A stretch of 64,000 nt of DNA, taken from assembly GCA_022829145.1 (NCBI GenBank), contig CM040743.1:30245646-30309645 (forward strand), in the 5' to 3' direction. The notes under the pieces are model-generated. The model did not search any database. It was given only the letters and a program-made list of their open reading frames with translations, and was not told where the DNA came from. Of the stretch, positions 38,774-51,462 are shown one piece after another. The DNA comes from Albula goreensis. Lineage: Eukaryota; Chordata; Actinopteri; Albuliformes; Albulidae. The stretch's first letter is position 1. Each line of letters begins with the position of its first letter. The translations under genes and the position numbers were made by a program.

Positions 38774-40134
38774 CTGAAAAAAAAAGAACACTATGTTAGT
38801 TTAGATTAGGCACTGTGTACACTATATTCATCTAATCCATCATTTCCCATTATCAAACAATGTTCATGTAAAATGCATGAGTACATGAACCTCATACAAA
38901 CAGTTAAATATATCAATATATAAGCAGTAACACTGGAAATAGACTCTTTTCTTTTTACTGTAAATTAGGGACAATATGAATCAGGCCGAATGAATGCCTT
39001 TATTCTTATTCATTTCTGTTGAAAAATTGAAAAATCCTGTTTTTCAAATGTGCCTATCATTTAAGCAAATGGATGAAGGTTTACAATTTCAACTAAAACT
39101 GAAAATGTAATTGCATAACAGTACTGCATAACTAAAACTGTACTGCACAATGTGATAAGTATTTAAACCATACTATTACCATAAGTACAAGTATCTCAGT
39201 TCAGTACATGTGTTTTTAAAGGTGTTTACATAAAAAGTTCTCACACAAAAGGGGGAGACGGATGTTAAATCAGCAGATGAAATCATCGGCAGATCATAGA
39301 TGTGGAGATATTATCAAGGCGACCAATGCCTGTGGCTAACATGATACATGTGAAATAACTAATCATACACTATCCCTGACAAATATGACATTTAATATTT
39401 TGATTGATAGGCTGTCCTCCAACAATACACAGTGATATCAACAATAAGCCATACCAGCCCTGAGTTTTGAAGGCATACTCTATCACTGCAATTGGCAACA
39501 CAGTTGAAGTGAATAGTGTTGTGACCTTCAAATGAGATTAGTGTACAGATCATTGGTGGAAAAGTAGTGGTTGGAGGGAAAGCTCCACCAAGGCCAAAAT
39601 TCATGTTCTGTAACAAAAAGTCACTCTGCCCCTAACTGAATAAAACATTGAATTGTGTTCTACTTTATTAATGTAGACGCCAGTGACTTCCAAGCTCATT
39701 ATAGTATGTAACCCATACGTAACATGTGCTTAATGTAATTTGTAAAATTAAGGACAGAATGTATTATGGTGACATTGAATCGGGAAATATAATGAGATAA
39801 TTATCATGACTTATCGACCATAATATTTGACACGGTTAGTTTGTTGCACACAGTTTAACAAGATCACATCTAGCATGGACTATGCTTATGAAAATATAAT
39901 GATCTTGTTCATTCAAACCATATCATTTACTACAGGGATGTAAAGACAAAATGCCCTTGGGCAGTATCCTAAAGCAGGTCTAGAGTTTGGCTGTTTAACA
40001 AACCCAGCAATGTTAAAATTGTCTGGTACCATTTTAGCAGTGCAAATAAACATAGAGTATGTTCGTATAATGGAAAGTTTATTGGATTTTCTTCCATTGG
40101 AGGTTCTAACATTAGCTCTACATGTGGATCGTAC
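38774..40134. other. sntg1 intron (1361 bp), nothing recognised
   Basis: AT-rich intron with canonical ends and no identifiable repeat or gene. Confidence 0.5.
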
Positions 40135-40287
40135 CTGTATTCTCTCCACCTCTAAGAAAGTTGCCATCTGGAAAGCCTTTTCCCAAATCAGCAGCTCGCT
40201 GTCAAGCTCCACGCTGAAAAACATGTCCTCCCCACTCTCTGTCTGCAGGCTGAAGCAGTGTTTCCGCTGGTCCAGAAGGTCACTGTC
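40135..40287 (-). CDS. sntg1: sntg1 exon: end of PH domain
   Basis: 153 bp (51 codons, phase 0-0), with acceptor TTTCTCAG and donor GTACGA. The peptide starts DSDLLDQRKHCFSLQ, runs through ESGEDMFFSVELDSELL and ends IWEKAFQMATFLEVERIQ. The C-terminal helix of a PH domain is recognisable in the WEKAFQMATFLEVE part, whose Trp packs the PH fold. It is GC-richer than the surrounding intron, as expected for conserved coding sequence. Confidence 0.96.
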
Positions 40288-43264
40288 CTGAGAAAGCTTA
40301 CAGTTATAAAATCTGTCACACTGTTCAACTCTTTCAGAACTGCACTGTACTGCATGGACAAGTCACTACGGAGAGGTTCCCTTCTCAACGACATTCTTTT
40401 CACTGGGCCCTCACACTTAAAATACTGGATTCCTAATTTAGATGGCGTATACCTATACATAATAGCCAAGCATATGCATAAAAACTAAGCTCACATTGCT
40501 GCTTCACATACTGTGATGAGTATTCCAACATAATTTATGTCAACCGCTGATTGTATTATGCCTCTGCGATTGTCACCCTCATATTCATAAAGCAAATAAT
40601 CCCTGGAACCGAATAATGTTCCACAAATCAATGGAACGAAATACTGTACAAACTTGTAAATCAACACACATGCACATACGTGAACACCCATGTTTGCACA
40701 CATGGCATACTTTTAATATTGTCTGTTTATTTCCTTCTAGCAAATGTGTTGAGCTTTGTTGCATGTGCTATACTTGTGTAAAAACAGTGATTTGGGATAT
40801 GTTTCATAAAATAAACATAACTACAAGACATACATTATGAATAGGGTCATATAAAATAGGATTTTTCATTTTCAGTCCTTGACCCTAATGTTGTGAACAT
40901 TGAACATCTCCAATGTCAGGCCTACCTTCACCACCATAACCCAGTTCAGAAGTTTCAAGGGAAAAAAATTTGTTTCCAGGAAATGGAAGACACTTTAGCT
41001 GTACTCTCTGTTTACCATACCAGAATAAGACCATCAGTACTTTGATTGGAGTCAATTCAATAAATAAGAGCCATTCCACATAAAATGAACAGACACATGT
41101 TGATGCCAGAATAAATTATGCCGTTTCCTGATGTAAATTGGCTACTAAGGCTATACATAGCTACCTAACAAAAATAGCTCAGTAGACTATCTAGCTGAGT
41201 GAGCTAGCTATTGATAGACTAAATAGCATGGTTCAGTCTTGTATGTCAGCTCACTGGTAACTAGCACTAGCTAGATTGCTATGTAGCTACCAGCCAGGTG
41301 ACTTAGCATTAAAATGAGCTATGTAGATCTTGTAGTTGGCTAACTAATTAACAAGATAACATATGAGAAGGAATGCTGTTTGGAAAACAGGGAAATAATG
41401 TGAACACATCACAATAATAATACCATTTAATGGCAGCAGAAAATGGTGATGCAGGACATTGTCGAACCTGTTACAGCATCCCCACATTTCCTCATTAACT
41501 TAAATAACAGGATAGCTATATTACATGTGTGATATATGTACGAGCATTTGTCTCACATGTGGAAAATCTTCTACAGGGTAATAAAGAAAACTAGATTTTT
41601 ACAGTATAATTATTAATACTATTGCAATGGAAGAGAACCCAACAGTGGAGATGTATAGCCAAACCCTCATTATTACAGAATTAGGAATTAATATAATTAA
41701 GTTAATTATCCTTGTTAGCACAAACTGATAATGACACAATTAAATGAACAAACAAAGTCAACAAAGTGGAACACAGATAAACAAGCGACATCTAAAAGAA
41801 TTAATACTGTGCCACAATATCTACTCGGTTCACTGCACAATGATGGGTGTAATTTGTTTTGCAAACATACCCAAAACCCAAACTGGAATTTCAAATGGCA
41901 AAAATGTTTAATAAACAAATAAAAATAATACATAAATAACTCTGCAAAAAAGAGACTGCCAATACCGTTGAGTTTCGTTTAAAGAGCCTTCTCATTAGAA
42001 TATAGACAAACATTTATACACAATTTGTAACACAAAACTTTTATTTAAAAATTATGTATGATAAGACATATAGAAGAAAATAGTTATAGTACAACACCTA
42101 AGTATTTTATAATTTGAGGTTGTTATACTAAGTCCATGTGATCAATTGGCTGAAGACTGACATTCCAAGGTATCTGCTGTGTGGCTGACTTCCTTTCTTG
42201 TTTGTGGGATGTCCGCTAATGTGGCTTAATGGTAGTCCATTAGTTCCATGCTGATGCTGAAGCAGCTCATTGGTTGGATCTTTGTTCAGGCCTTCTTGCT
42301 GGCAAAGGTCTATTGGGTTGAATGTTCCACCGAAATCAACTTCTTCACCTCAGGCTTACTTGGAATCGTACTTTGCGAGACGGGAGTATTTTCACGATTC
42401 CCAGCCTACTAGACAATGTCTCTGATGATGATAAGTCCTTGGTTTGCCTACAGCCTACGGAACTGTTCCAGTCAGGAACAGACAGACATATGGTGCACAG
42501 TACAGAACCCTAATTCACCAAAGTAAAAAAAATACATCTGTACTGTGTGATGGGACTGTATATCTAGCTGATAAGTCAGTCTTGTTTGTTTGTTAGTCAA
42601 TTCTGAAGAGTTAGAACTGCAGCTGTGATACACTGGACTTCTAAAAACTGACACTTCAGCATGCAGCTGATAAATTAATATTGGGATTTATTTCTTTAAA
42701 CTTGCCTTTGTTAAAATTCATAAACCTTATTTGAAACTCCTGTCAGAGATAAGGACATATTTTGCAACAGATTCAAACCTTTCAGTGTTGTTTTAGGATA
42801 TACTCATACTATTTTTATATTCCAAATTTTTTTTTACTCTGATGTGAAACAGTGGGGTATGTTTGATGAATAGATTCAAACTGAGATAAAAATAATACAA
42901 TCCATGTCACAATAAGAGATACAGATGGACTCTACCCTCTTGGCTGTTTGTCAGGTTGGGATTCATTTTTGTCTAATATACATTCTTGCTACAATCTCCA
43001 GGGTGCTAAAATATATATTTTCAGCAGGAACTCATTCCATGCATTTGCAATTTGAAATTCAGTAGCCTACATACTCTCACTCTTCCCAGGGTCCTTACTG
43101 CAGTGAAAACTCCTACTGCTGCACTGAATTCATTTTCAATGGGGTAATATGTCTTTGTGATGTAAAAGGAAACAGGAGAATGGACCTTCCTCCATTGCTT
43201 AAAGGTCACGTTCTGACACTCACATGCCCATCGTAGGAACTTTCAATGGTGGGCAGGGGTTAGC
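40288..43264. other. sntg1 intron sequence with a TAGCTA-rich patch
   Basis: The part at 41130-41350 is unusually dense in TAGCTA/GCTAGCTA motifs in irregular array. Otherwise nothing is recognised, and small frames are chance. Confidence 0.45.
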
Positions 43265-43645
43265 ATGTTAGCGATGCACTGTGTATTGTGAGAGAGAGGC
43301 ACATGTAACCATCACGAGAATTTCCTGCGACATGTGCGACAGTAGCCCTTCTGTCGGTTTGGACCAGATGGGATGGATGTCGTTGACCTTGCGCATCGAT
43401 GAGCCCTGAGCGGCCAACAACCTGTCACCAGTTCGTGGTTTGTCCCTCCTTGGACCACTGTTGGTTGGTGCACAGCGCTGCTGACTTGGAGCACCCCGCA
43501 AGCCTTGCCATTTCAGAGATGCTCTGACGCAGTCATCTGGCCCTCAGGTCTTTTCTCCTGCCCATTTCTCCCGCATCCGACACATCGACTATGAGGATCG
43601 ACTGTTCACTTACTGTCTAACATTTCCCAGCACACATATGATGAA
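43265..43645 (-). mobile_element. Tc1-like transposon 5' fragment
   Basis: On the minus strand this stretch follows the N-terminal part of a common fish Tc1-like transposase. It starts upstream near 43600 and passes through a helix-turn-helix region (MTASEHL-type, then GLRGAPSQQRCAPTN with frame changes). It then shows GDRLLAAQGSSMRKVNDIH and ends near YTVHR at 43268, where the family's 'YTVHR' motif leads into 'LLRMG'. The catalytic two thirds are missing. It belongs to the same general family as the relic at 37605-38465, but covers the opposite end. Confidence 0.7.
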
Positions 43646-44256
43646 AGGTAAATGCTAATGTGGCCTATATTAAAAATCAGGATCAAAAAGTCCAAAACTG
43701 ATTTGTCGTAGATGAGGGAGAAAAATTGTAATGTCTTTTATATTCAGGGCAGGTTTTATATTGGTGCTTGGTTTGTAAATGAAAAACCTCTTTTTTTATT
43801 AAAATCCAGTGTCTGCTTGCTTATCTTGAGCACCTGAGGGTAATAAAAGTTTGTTTTTCTAATGAGGGAGACCGCTTTAAAAAGACAGACTGGGAAATGC
43901 CTTACGATATTTGGTCTTCTGTAACTGATTTGTTCAAACCCAAATTCAAACACAAACACAAATTTATTTTGCACCAGACCCTGCACCACAATACAATTTA
44001 ACCGTTGTCTTTGGGAGACAAAAAGACTGCATTACCCATAACCTAAAAGATCTTCTACACATCGGGATTCAGCTTCTAACTACTTGTATTCTCCCTGCAT
44101 ATTCTTGCTGTCAGGGATGAAATTATTTTGAAGATCAGTGCTGTAGATGTATTTTCTTGAATCAGCTGATAACTCACACAAACCCGAGCATAAACAAGAA
44201 TACACACAAAGACATTTATACAGGTAGGTATATAAATATAAAAGATGTGGCCTTAC
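43646..44256. other. sntg1 intron sequence, nothing recognised
   Basis: Short AT-rich stretch up to the exon at 44257. Confidence 0.5.
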
Positions 44257-44328
44257 CTTTAATATTTTGCACATTATTTCATACACAGTGAAGCTTTTTT
44301 CTGCTCTCGTCCAATCCCATGTAGTCAC
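44257..44328 (-). CDS. sntg1: sntg1 exon: PH-domain region
   Basis: 72 bp (24 codons, phase 0-0). The acceptor is CCATTCCAG and the donor GTAAGG. It encodes VTTWDWTRAEKS followed by FTVYEIMCKILK, highly typical of gamma syntrophins; the TWDW and VYEIMCKI blocks leave little doubt. It is separated from the preceding exon by the largest intron in the window (14.8 kb), which collected a hAT MITE, a LINE end, a Tc1-like element and a hAT transposase relic. Skipping this exon would keep the reading frame. Confidence 0.95.
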
Positions 44329-44936
44329 CTGGAATGGTACAGACATAGCTTTACATATTGACATACAATAAAGGTCTCTATTGATTGCTTTGGTTAGAAA
44401 GGAGTTTCAAGTGAGACAAAAAGTATAAATAACAGGAAAGAATGAATAACCATGCTTCCAAGGACATTCTGTCAATTCTTAATTAAGGAAGTAAATACCA
44501 CTTCCTGGATAGCTTTGGACGTTAATCAGCTTTTATTCCAAAATAGAATAGACAATTTTCAGATGACTGACACCACGCAAGACGTTTTGCCTTGCAGTGA
44601 GAAATGACCATTAATGCCAGACCAGTGTGTGGGTGAATGAAAATCATTCAGTCTGTCCAAGGGTGACAAAATAGTTTCAACGTTGGAGGTTGCATTTGTA
44701 CTTCATGTTAAGGGTGTTTGCCATGATTACATATGACCTTTTGAGAGATACAAGATACAATGATTTTACTTTCCCGCACAGCAAAAGAAAAACAACCGAT
44801 ATGTGCTGACCTGAACTACACAGGTCTCACCTTGACACCGAGGGAACTTCACTTCGTTTAGCCTGAAATGAATTGCTGGTGAAGAAGTCAATTGATCCAC
44901 AAGTGAAGTTGAATTCTGCCTTTTATTACCTTACAA

Positions 44937-45118
44937 CAGGGGTGTCAAACTCCAGTCCCGGAGGGCCGCAGTGGTAGCTGGTTTTTAGTGTGTTTTAGCA
45001 CTTAATTGATTAATTAAAATCACAGGTTGGCTAAAGAGTCCACACACCTGGTTTCCAATCGAAAGGGAAGAACAAAAACCCGCAAACACTGCGGCCCTCC
45101 AGGACTGGAGTTTGACAT
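44937..45118. mobile_element. hAT-type MITE with long inverted repeats
   Basis: The left end CAGGGGTGTCAAACTCCAGT (44937) through GGAGGGCCGCAGTG is matched in reverse by CACTGCGGCCCTCC...ACTGGAGTTTGACA (to about 45117). The arms are about 35 bp and differ at only a few bases. CAGGG termini are typical of hAT elements. The last bases of the right end have decayed. The centre holds TTAATTGATTAATTAAAATC and a CACACACCTGGTTTCCAAT block seen in related fish elements. Confidence 0.88.
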
Positions 45119-45779
45119 TAAATTGTAATATAACTTTATATGCGAGATCAGAATTCACTAACCAACTGAAAGTGACCTAGCTTATAAAAGTTAGGCCATA
45201 TATGTGTCCAGACTTCAATGCTGGAAGCATGTAAGTGCTGAAATAGGCAGACAAAATAGATACACACAGAATAATACAAATTAGCCCTGTAAGAATCCAT
45301 TCATCCATCTATCATTTCCAAACCATTTCAATCAGGGTAACACTTTATTATGCTTTGCTTGTAACAGTTTCATGACCATGTGAGTCGTTGTGTCAAAAAT
45401 TTGAAGACAAGCAACACTGTGAAGACAAATACGTAATTTTCCATTCCAAGACTTTTATTTGGAAAGAGCAAGTTTGACAGTACTTTTTATTGATTGTAAG
45501 GTTTTCAATAAAAATCCTAACTACATAATTTACTATTATTAATCTTTATTTATTTATGTAACTCTTATGCCTTAAGGTCAAATACACATTGCTTTGCATG
45601 ACGGCAGTACCATTCCACCTTCCACACCTACAAAAAACAAATAATACATAAATCTTTCAATATAACAACCAATCAACATCAAATGTTTTATTAAGTTACA
45701 TTTGACATGAGTAATGTACAGTGTATGTTTGTTTTAAACTCAATAGTTTTAAACTTCAAATGAACTGTTCAGGTGCGGG
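45119..45779. other. sntg1 intron sequence, nothing recognised
   Basis: AT-rich intronic DNA between the hAT MITE and the LINE relic. Confidence 0.45.
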
Positions 45780-46292
45780 TGAGATTAGAGAAAAGCAAGA
45801 TCGTATGGAATCAACAAATAACCAGAAAACAACTCTATGAGGATGGGACAGTGTGGGTACGATAGACCATAATATCCCCTCTCCCACATCCACTGCATCA
45901 TTTGTTTGAGATCTTACCATCAGGAAGAAGACTCAAGCTCATACCCTTCAAAATGAGGAAAGCTCAAAACCTGTCAAATCACCGACAAATCATCCATGGC
46001 ACAGTGTGCTTAAATTTTCATATTAAATTTAATTTTATGATTTAGCCGAGCCCTAAACGTATTCTAACGTGCTCTGGTCTTAAGTAATTTATATTCAATG
46101 CAATTTATGTATTTACAATCTTGACAGAATCCATACTTTATAATTATAGCAATTAAATTTAGAGAATCTCTAAATGCATTCTCTGTAGTCTTATTTCACA
46201 ATGAAATATATGCAGATTATTTAGTTTCTTATGTGGAAGCTACTTCAGCCAAAGTTCCCCTAGGAAAAATGAAGTTATTCTATTCTATTCTG
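45780..46292 (+). mobile_element. LINE 3' end relic with ATTCT tail
   Basis: Near 45915 the plus strand reads EILPSGRRLKL, matching the 'LPSGRRYR' motif found near the C-terminal end of many fish LINE ORF2-type repeats. The block ends with AAAGTTCCCC and a TATTCTATTCTATTCT pentamer tail at about 46277-46292, a common 3' terminus in fish LINEs of the Rex/CR1-like kind. The reverse transcriptase domain is absent. Confidence 0.55.
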
Positions 46293-49200
46293 ATTCCTCT
46301 CAAGATTTCCTTCTCGAAACTCAGATTGCTTTACCTCTGCTCTCAAAACAACCAATTATGAATGAAAGTAGTTAGCAGCAGTGGTTTCCCAGAGCTGGCC
46401 TGTGATTATAATGATTTATTCAGCCAAGCTGTAATGAGGGCATTCATCCCCACAGGCTCCAGAGTCCAGCCTGCCATGTTCTGAGCCTGTCTTTAGTGTG
46501 ACCGACGGCACCAAATGGAGTTCACATTTCAGGATACATTTCCAACCGTAAAAAGTCCACTGTTGACCGTCTACCCAGACACCTACAGCTCCCAAGACCG
46601 GGACAAATCATACATATCAGATAGGTAATAGCAGTGTAATCTAACCATGACGTTTGGGGGGGGGGGTATTTAACATGATAGTTGCTATGGTGATGCCACA
46701 AAGTCTAATCAAATTAATGTGTAACTTCTTTGAAGCAGAAAATGTAACATAAATGTATCCCATCATAAATGACATAATCACCTGTAGATCATGTGTTTGA
46801 CCACACAACAGCGTCTTCAATAAAATGGTGCTTGTGTGTTATTACTTTGTATAGTACATTTGATTTATATATTCTACACATTTGACACTAATATTCCTCT
46901 ATGTAATTACCATTCATATAAATGGATTGAATCTGCATGTGAGCATGTAGATACCTGGTGTGAAAACTTAATTATTTAAAGAGGCTACATATCTACATAA
47001 ATATCTTCTATTTCTAGCAACATTGCATTACTTCCACCATTACATCAGTTTTCAAACCAGAAAGTAACGGGGAAAATTTTTCAAAGTATTTCTTTGGTAC
47101 ATTTATAATGCTAACAAAACTAAATGCTCATATAATTATACAGTGAATAAATAAATATAAAAGCAAAATGTTTAATAAGTTTTTGATGAGCTATTAAATA
47201 CTTATTAAAGATTTTGCTTTGATCAGCACTTAACAACTCTTACTACTGCAAATAAAGTGTCCTATGTTTGATTGTTTGTAGTGTTAATATGTAGATATGT
47301 TGAAAAAACTGATTAAAAAATGACATTTGTCACACAAAACTCATACTGGAGGGAAATGAAATAAATCTACATTTTGGAAAATTAATTAATTTTAAATACT
47401 GCCTGTTGGCTGCCTTAACTGCCAGTGACCTGTCAAGGAGCACATTGGATTTGGAAGGAAACACAATATGTGTCTGCCTCTGAAATGGCTTGAGTCAGCT
47501 GCCTCCTTTCTTTCTGCAACCCGGCGGCTGGGCCACTGCAGTTGCTGCATTAGAGGACTGCGCAGCTGGCGCATGTGGACTGCAAGCACCCAAGGCTTCC
47601 ATTATGGCACATCAATGCAGAGGACACCCTCCGTGGGTGACACAATGGTTAACAATGGTGTGCATTTCCTTGTAAGGCTCCTAGCTCATGCTTGGTGCTA
47701 GCATGGTCCAAACTAAAGTCCAGATTACTGCAGTCTTTCCACTGTATATACCACGAGAGCCCCAGGATTCAGGCCTGCTTATGAGAAGCCTGAAGGCCTG
47801 TTTGAACAGATGACATTTTTCTTAATTTAGTATTTGTTACTCCGCTGTGTGATACGGGCCATGATCTCTGTCGTACATCTAAAGATGCTCATAGCTGTGG
47901 GGGGTCCCCAACAGCAGGACCCCAGAGCAGGGAACGAAACAAAGGGCAGTAATCTGACAGCCGACAATGTTCCTCGGTGGCACGGAATGGTGTTCGAGTG
48001 ACACAGAAAAAGAGATAAGAAGGAGAGGAGGTTAGCCACTCACAATGGACAAAAAAAAATCAAAGCTCATCTAAAGTCCAGTCCTCTGGGATAGAGAGAG
48101 GGAGAGAAATTAAAAGACGGAGGCAGAGAAAAGAACATTGGTTTAAATGTTAGCGATCAGAAGATGAATGTTGACATGGGATAACAAGATAAGAGGAGCA
48201 GAAGAAGGAGACACGGGAGTAAGGCAATTGAGTTCATTGAGGAAATGTCTGAGATTGGCCCCAGTTGATGAACAGTGATATGGGGGTTAAGAGGAGAGGT
48301 GACTTCAATTTCCAAGTAGAGATTAGATTTTCCTGCTTATTGACTTCTTTATATCACTAAGCGGGTTGTCATATCATGCTTTGAAACATTCAACGTTTGT
48401 TTTCACAATGATCACCTCCATCATATTAAAATTATGGTTAATTTTATGTCACAGTAATGAATACCAATGCAAATATATCCACTTTACCATGATATTTTCA
48501 GTGAGTTAAATTATCTGATTGCTAGATTTATTTTAAATTGTTATTGAATGATAAGAAATTGAATACTTATTTCTTATAGGTATTTTTTTTTTACTTTAGA
48601 CTGATCCTAAAGACTTGACTACCTTGATGTAACAATTTTTCATTATCACAATGGGTAGTGAAGAGTATGTTCAAATGTTTTCAAGCAATGCAGTGAAATT
48701 ATAGTGAAAAATATGTTATGTGAAATCATTGGCAAGACAGACAATGAACAATTTAATTTCCTTGCACAACAGTAATGTTAATGATTCCTGCTGTAAATCA
48801 GTGTTTGTGTACATGTAATGTTTTTATCACAACCTATTTTATTTGTTTGATTTATTATATTTTTTGATTATCCCTCTTCTTTTATTTGTTTTTGATTTGT
48901 TTTCTGTTTTTTGAAGCTTTCCGTACACACAGGGGCGTCATGCAAGCCAAAATTCTGGGGGGCACGATTGGAGCAGGGGCCACGGAGGTCCTTCCCCAGA
49001 AAAAAAAGAAAATAATGATGCAATTTTCTGCAATTTGATATATATATATTGAAAGACTTTGGGGGGATTATTTTAAAACTTCAATAAATCAGTTTTTGTT
49101 GCTCAGTAATCTCCTATTTTATATTAGGGGAAATATTGCATATTTATTTTTCGATTTTCATGTCAATTATTTGTGCTGTTAGGGTTATTGAAAATGACAT

Positions 49201-50423
49201 TCACTTATTCTCTCACTTCTACACTAGCTTCTACACTGCTGCCACTTTTTTGCAGGACATCTTGCCTGCTTTACCCACAATTTTAGGGGCATAAATCTAC
49301 CAAAAAAGACTATAGCCACAGTACAAACTAATTTAGAGAACATAGATAATAAAGCCACAGATAAAAGGAACGTGCCAACATGGTAATGGCTATATGTTCA
49401 AACACAATGCATAGGAAGCAGCATGAGTACAGATGAGGCTGTGCTGGATTCCTGGGGCTTTTGGTCAATTTATTAAAGAATGGTGGGATTTTCCTCTGCA
49501 TTCTGACCTGGAGATATCAAATGGAATTCAGTGTTTTGCTAACTATAACCTGTGATACTGGTGCTAAAAACTCCTATTCGAGTTTTCACACAGCACTCCT
49601 TTACCAATATTAAATAGGATGCTATGCTATCACAAGTCACGACTAGCTAGGAGCCAAAGGGCTAAACAGATGGAGGATGGCTACAAACTTTATTTGGTAC
49701 AAGCGAACTATCTTGCAAAGCAAACTATGCCTATGTTTCTCAGATGCAATTTAGTGTGTATAACTAATTGCATTTCATTTTCACATGTTTGAAAAAGAGG
49801 TTGATTTCTACTAGCCACTTCAGCAAAATACCATTAAGTTGTAGCCTACATCTCCTCCGGCAATGATACGCACTGTGTGCATGAGTATCTGCTGTTGGGA
49901 ACCGATTTCATCCTGTGAAATCCATTTGGAAGTAACCAATTCCATAGGGAAAGGGGTTTTGTGACTTTTAAGATATCATCCATGACATGACATGTATTAG
50001 AAGAATACATTTGACTCATAATATAAAATGATCATAACTAAATATTAAATAGTAACAAAAGGAAATAAAATAAAAATATCAAAAATCCAACAAGTGAGAA
50101 TGAGAAACAAGTACTTAACCAAGCTTTGGTACAATTAAAAATAATTAACAGGTTAAGAACTACTTTAAGAATTACAATCATGTTTGGGTGTTTGGGATAA
50201 ACAGGCACCCCTAGGACTGGGTTTGGGCCAGTCTTGTATTCGCAAATTGTAAGACTTCACAATGATCATACTGGCATCACTGCAAAGACACAAGGGTACA
50301 AAATGAGATTCTATTGATTCCATTGCTTTGATGTATGTTTTTGTGTACACCTGGCCAGGAAGTCTGGATCACATCAGCATGCCTGGTGCTGAACAACACC
50401 TGAATCACAAAAGACAAATCAAA
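46293..50423. other. sntg1 intron sequence, nothing firmly recognised
   Basis: Contains a G run near 46658. A GC-richer patch near 47460-47700 has no recognisable coding signature. A block at about 48930-49010 (CACAGGGGCGTCATGCAAGC...GGGGGGCACGA) resembles the edge of an unclassified fish DNA repeat. Confidence 0.4.
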
Positions 50424-51462
50424 TACGAACCCAGCTCAGAAAAAGTTGGGACGGTATGGGAAATGCAAATAAAAAAAGAAAGCGGTGATGTCTTAATTTA
50501 CTTTGAATATCCTGTGTTCATTGCAGACAAGATATTTCATGTTTCATCTGGTCAACTTCATTTCATTTGTAAATATACATCCATTGCTGCCATTCAGGCC
50601 TGCAACACATTCAAAAACGAGTTGGGATGGGGGCAATTTAGGGCTCATAATTAGGTAAAATAATTAAATAATGATGTGATTTGAAACAGGTGATGTCAAC
50701 AGGTGATTGTAATCATGATTTAGTACAAAAGCAGCATTCAGGAAAGGCCTAGTCCTTTGAGAGCAGAAATGGGCAGAGGATTGCCTGTTTGCCAAAATAT
50801 GTGTGAGAAAATTCTGGAAATGTTTATAAACAATATTCCTCAAAGAAAGATGAGAAATGATTTGGATATTTTACCCTTGGCGCATAACATAATTAAAAGA
50901 TTCAAGGAATCTGGAGGAATTTCACTGCGTAAATGGCAAGGGCACAAGTCTAAGCTGAATGACTGTGATCTCCGTCAGACATCTCTGCATCATGAGCCGT
51001 CATTCATCTATAAGTGATATAACTGCATGGGCTCTGGATTACTTTAACAAAAGTTTGTCAAGCACTGCAATAAGTAGTTACATCCACAAATGCCAGTTAA
51101 AAAACTTTACAGTGCCAAAGGGGAGCCTGATGTTAACCTTGTCCAGAAGCGCCGTTGACTTCTCTGGGCTTGGAGGCATCTGGGATGGACCATCTCAAAA
51201 TTACACCTGAAACATGACATCACTTGGTGTCTTCAGTCCCTAAACGTCTGAAGTGTTGTGAAAAGGAAATATGTTGCAAGAATCATTTGAAATAAGTCTT
51301 TATTTTAGAAAAAAAAGATAAAATTCATTAAATAAAACATCAAATAATGTGCTGCTGTATTGTTTTCAATGTAATAACAGGTCATAGATAATTTGCAAAT
51401 CAGTTTTCAGTTTTAATTTTAATTTAACATGCCGTCCCAACTGTTTCTGATTTGGGGTTGTA
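50424..51462 (+). mobile_element. Internally deleted Tc1-like element with TA duplication
   Basis: TA dinucleotides flank both ends. The left terminal repeat (ACGAACCCAGCTCAGAAAAA, then GTTGGGACGGTATG) matches in reverse the right end (CATGCCGTCCCAACTGTTTC, then TGATTTGGGGTTG). In the interior, a relic of the transposase N-terminus reads RKMRNDLDILPLAHNIIKRF and ESGGISLRKWQG (helix-turn-helix and linker), then DITAWALDYFNKSLSSTAI. The whole catalytic region with the Asp and Glu residues has been deleted, leaving a 1.04-kb derivative of a roughly 1.6-kb family. Confidence 0.88.
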
